This document shows, in pieces, positions 63,005-64,000 of a DNA stretch of 64,000 nt. Position numbers and translations under genes: made by a program. This stretch comes from Prosopocoilus inquinatus. Its lineage: Eukaryota; Arthropoda; Insecta; Coleoptera; Lucanidae. The notes below the pieces were generated by a model, which saw only the letters and a list, made by a program, of their open reading frames with translations, was not told the DNA's origin and made no database searches. The number at the start of each line of letters is the position of its first letter. Positions within the stretch are counted from its first letter, which is position 1. Location: the NCBI GenBank assembly GCA_036172665.1, contig CM069872.1, forward strand, positions 38,178,101-38,242,100. Direction: 5' to 3'.

Positions 63005-63270
63005 ATCCGGTTGAATTCTTGGCTTCTGGTTTGAGCCGCGTGTTTTGGATTTTTTCTACTGCCAACGTTTCGTTCTTCATTGCAGAATAACTTCCTCAGG
63101 GCTGCTGCTATTGGACGTGGTGATATTGCTGCTACAGGTGGTCTTGCTTGGTCTCGCTGCTTGATTCTTGTAAGTCGATGGAGTGACTCATCGGCTTACA
63201 AGAAGCAGCAGCCAAGAATTTAACCATAAACGACGACCGCGGAAGCCTTCAAGTTAAACAAGGATTAATC
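63005..63270 (-). repeat. Right arm of the outer inverted repeat
   Basis: Reverse complement of 58,080-58,325 with about 75% similarity by eye. It carries a strong hairpin, TTCTTGTAAGTCGATG and its near-perfect complement CATCGGCTTACAAGAA separated by eight bases (about 63,163-63,202). Together with its partner it frames the whole 57-63 kb complex. Confidence 0.68.
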
Positions 63271-63552
63271 TCAAATTTATTTGTTCCCGTGCGATGTTAA
63301 AAGAGGGATACAAATTTTATTTGGCCCGTTTAATTAGAGAATAACAAAAATTAGAGTGCCTCACATAAAACAATTATTTTCTCAGTAGAGAACTAGAAAA
63401 GTAAAAATTCGCTCACATCAATCGAATATCGGTATATGTATACACTGTGCTGAATCGTTCTTCAGACATAGCAATATAGAATGTAAAACTAAATATTTGC
63501 AATTGTTGGCTCTCTTGTAAATTTTAGAGCAAAACGATAAAGGAAAACATTG

Positions 63553-64000
63553 TTTGGTATATTAAAACACATTTAATATCGTATTAAGGACTTCATATTT
63601 CGCAGCCAGTTTCTATTAAAATGGCAAAAATCTTCTAAAAAGTTTAGTCAGTTTACTAACAAGGTAACTATGACCGAAAAATATTTAAATATTTATAGTA
63701 AGTGACATCTTAAAAATTTGCAATTTTTGCACTTCTTCGGAGAGTAACCAAGTGTTATAGTACTTCGCAAGGGGGTATTATAATACTCCATTACAATGAT
63801 TACGAAATGGCAAGAGAAATCAAACTTTTCTAAGTGCAAAAATTGCAATTAAATTTTGAAGTATACAACTATCCAAATACCTGTCGATCATAGCTAACTT
63901 GTTAGTAAACTAAGTGCATTTTTCAGAAATTTCATGCCATTTAAAAATGGCTGCGAAATTTAAAGTTCTAAATATGATATTAAGTGCATTTTAATATTCC
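63553..64000. mobile_element. Foldback element reaching the right edge of the window
   Basis: 63,553-63,765 and about 63,825-64,000 are imperfect reverse complements: GGTATATTAAAACACATTTAAT on the left is mirrored by ATATTAAGTGCATTTTAATATTCC at the window end, and TTGCAATTTTTGCACTT by AAGTGCAAAAATTGCAA near the centre. The right boundary is cut by the window. No coding content. Confidence 0.72.

Noticed and set aside
1..64000. tRNA, rRNA or CRISPR features
   Set aside because: No cloverleaf with A/B box pattern, no conserved rRNA block and no regularly spaced short repeats with unique spacers were seen by eye; a tRNAscan or Rfam run would be needed to exclude small RNAs.

Overview
The window looks like an AT-rich insect nuclear genome, most likely a beetle. 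This is inferred from the gene set, the short GT-AG introns (about 50-70 nt) and abundant small foldback transposons; no species was identified. No rRNA gene, tRNA gene or CRISPR array was recognised.

Layout. About 1-18,700 is gene-poor and repeat-rich. It holds a foldback repeat at the left edge, a non-autonomous hAT-type element with an exact 8-bp target duplication (3,237-4,704), a foldback element interrupted by an antisense LINE fragment (4,731-6,676), a second foldback (6,677-7,857) and a decayed sense LINE (about 8,080-9,535). From 18,704 to 23,286 (minus) lies an eight-exon MFSD6-type transporter. From 23,287 to 41,735 there is one isolated signal-peptide exon (31,701-31,774), here proposed as the first exon of a transferrin gene, plus many MITEs.

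Gene-dense block, 41,736-55,158: a two-lobed, GPI-type transferrin in which the iron ligands of both lobes appear to be lost (Tsf3-like, plus); dynein-2 intermediate chain WDR60/DYNC2I1 (plus, six exons); two adjacent intronless basic genes with a linker-histone-like winged-helix pattern (plus); the F-box/WD40 protein FBXW4 (plus, five exons); and, convergent to it, pantothenate kinase (minus, seven exons). Exon models for the transporter, WDR60, FBXW4 and the kinase were assembled by hand from splice sites, and each gives an intact frame (537, 981, 406 and 406 residues). The transferrin model closes at about 678 residues only if a 31-nt intron-like segment is removed.

From 56,701 to the end is repeat territory: a 329-bp solo LTR with a 4-bp target duplication, then a roughly 6-kb inverted structure (57,250-63,270) built from about 305-bp palindromic monomers on both flanks and a 1.5-kb direct duplication in the centre, then another foldback running off the window.

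The genes do not form one pathway; they cover membrane transport, an iron-family surface protein, ciliary retrograde transport, candidate chromatin proteins, ubiquitin ligase adaptation and CoA synthesis. The most distinctive items are the ligand-less transferrin with its ultra-short intron-like segment, the tandem histone-like pair, and the palindromic satellite complex at 57-63 kb.
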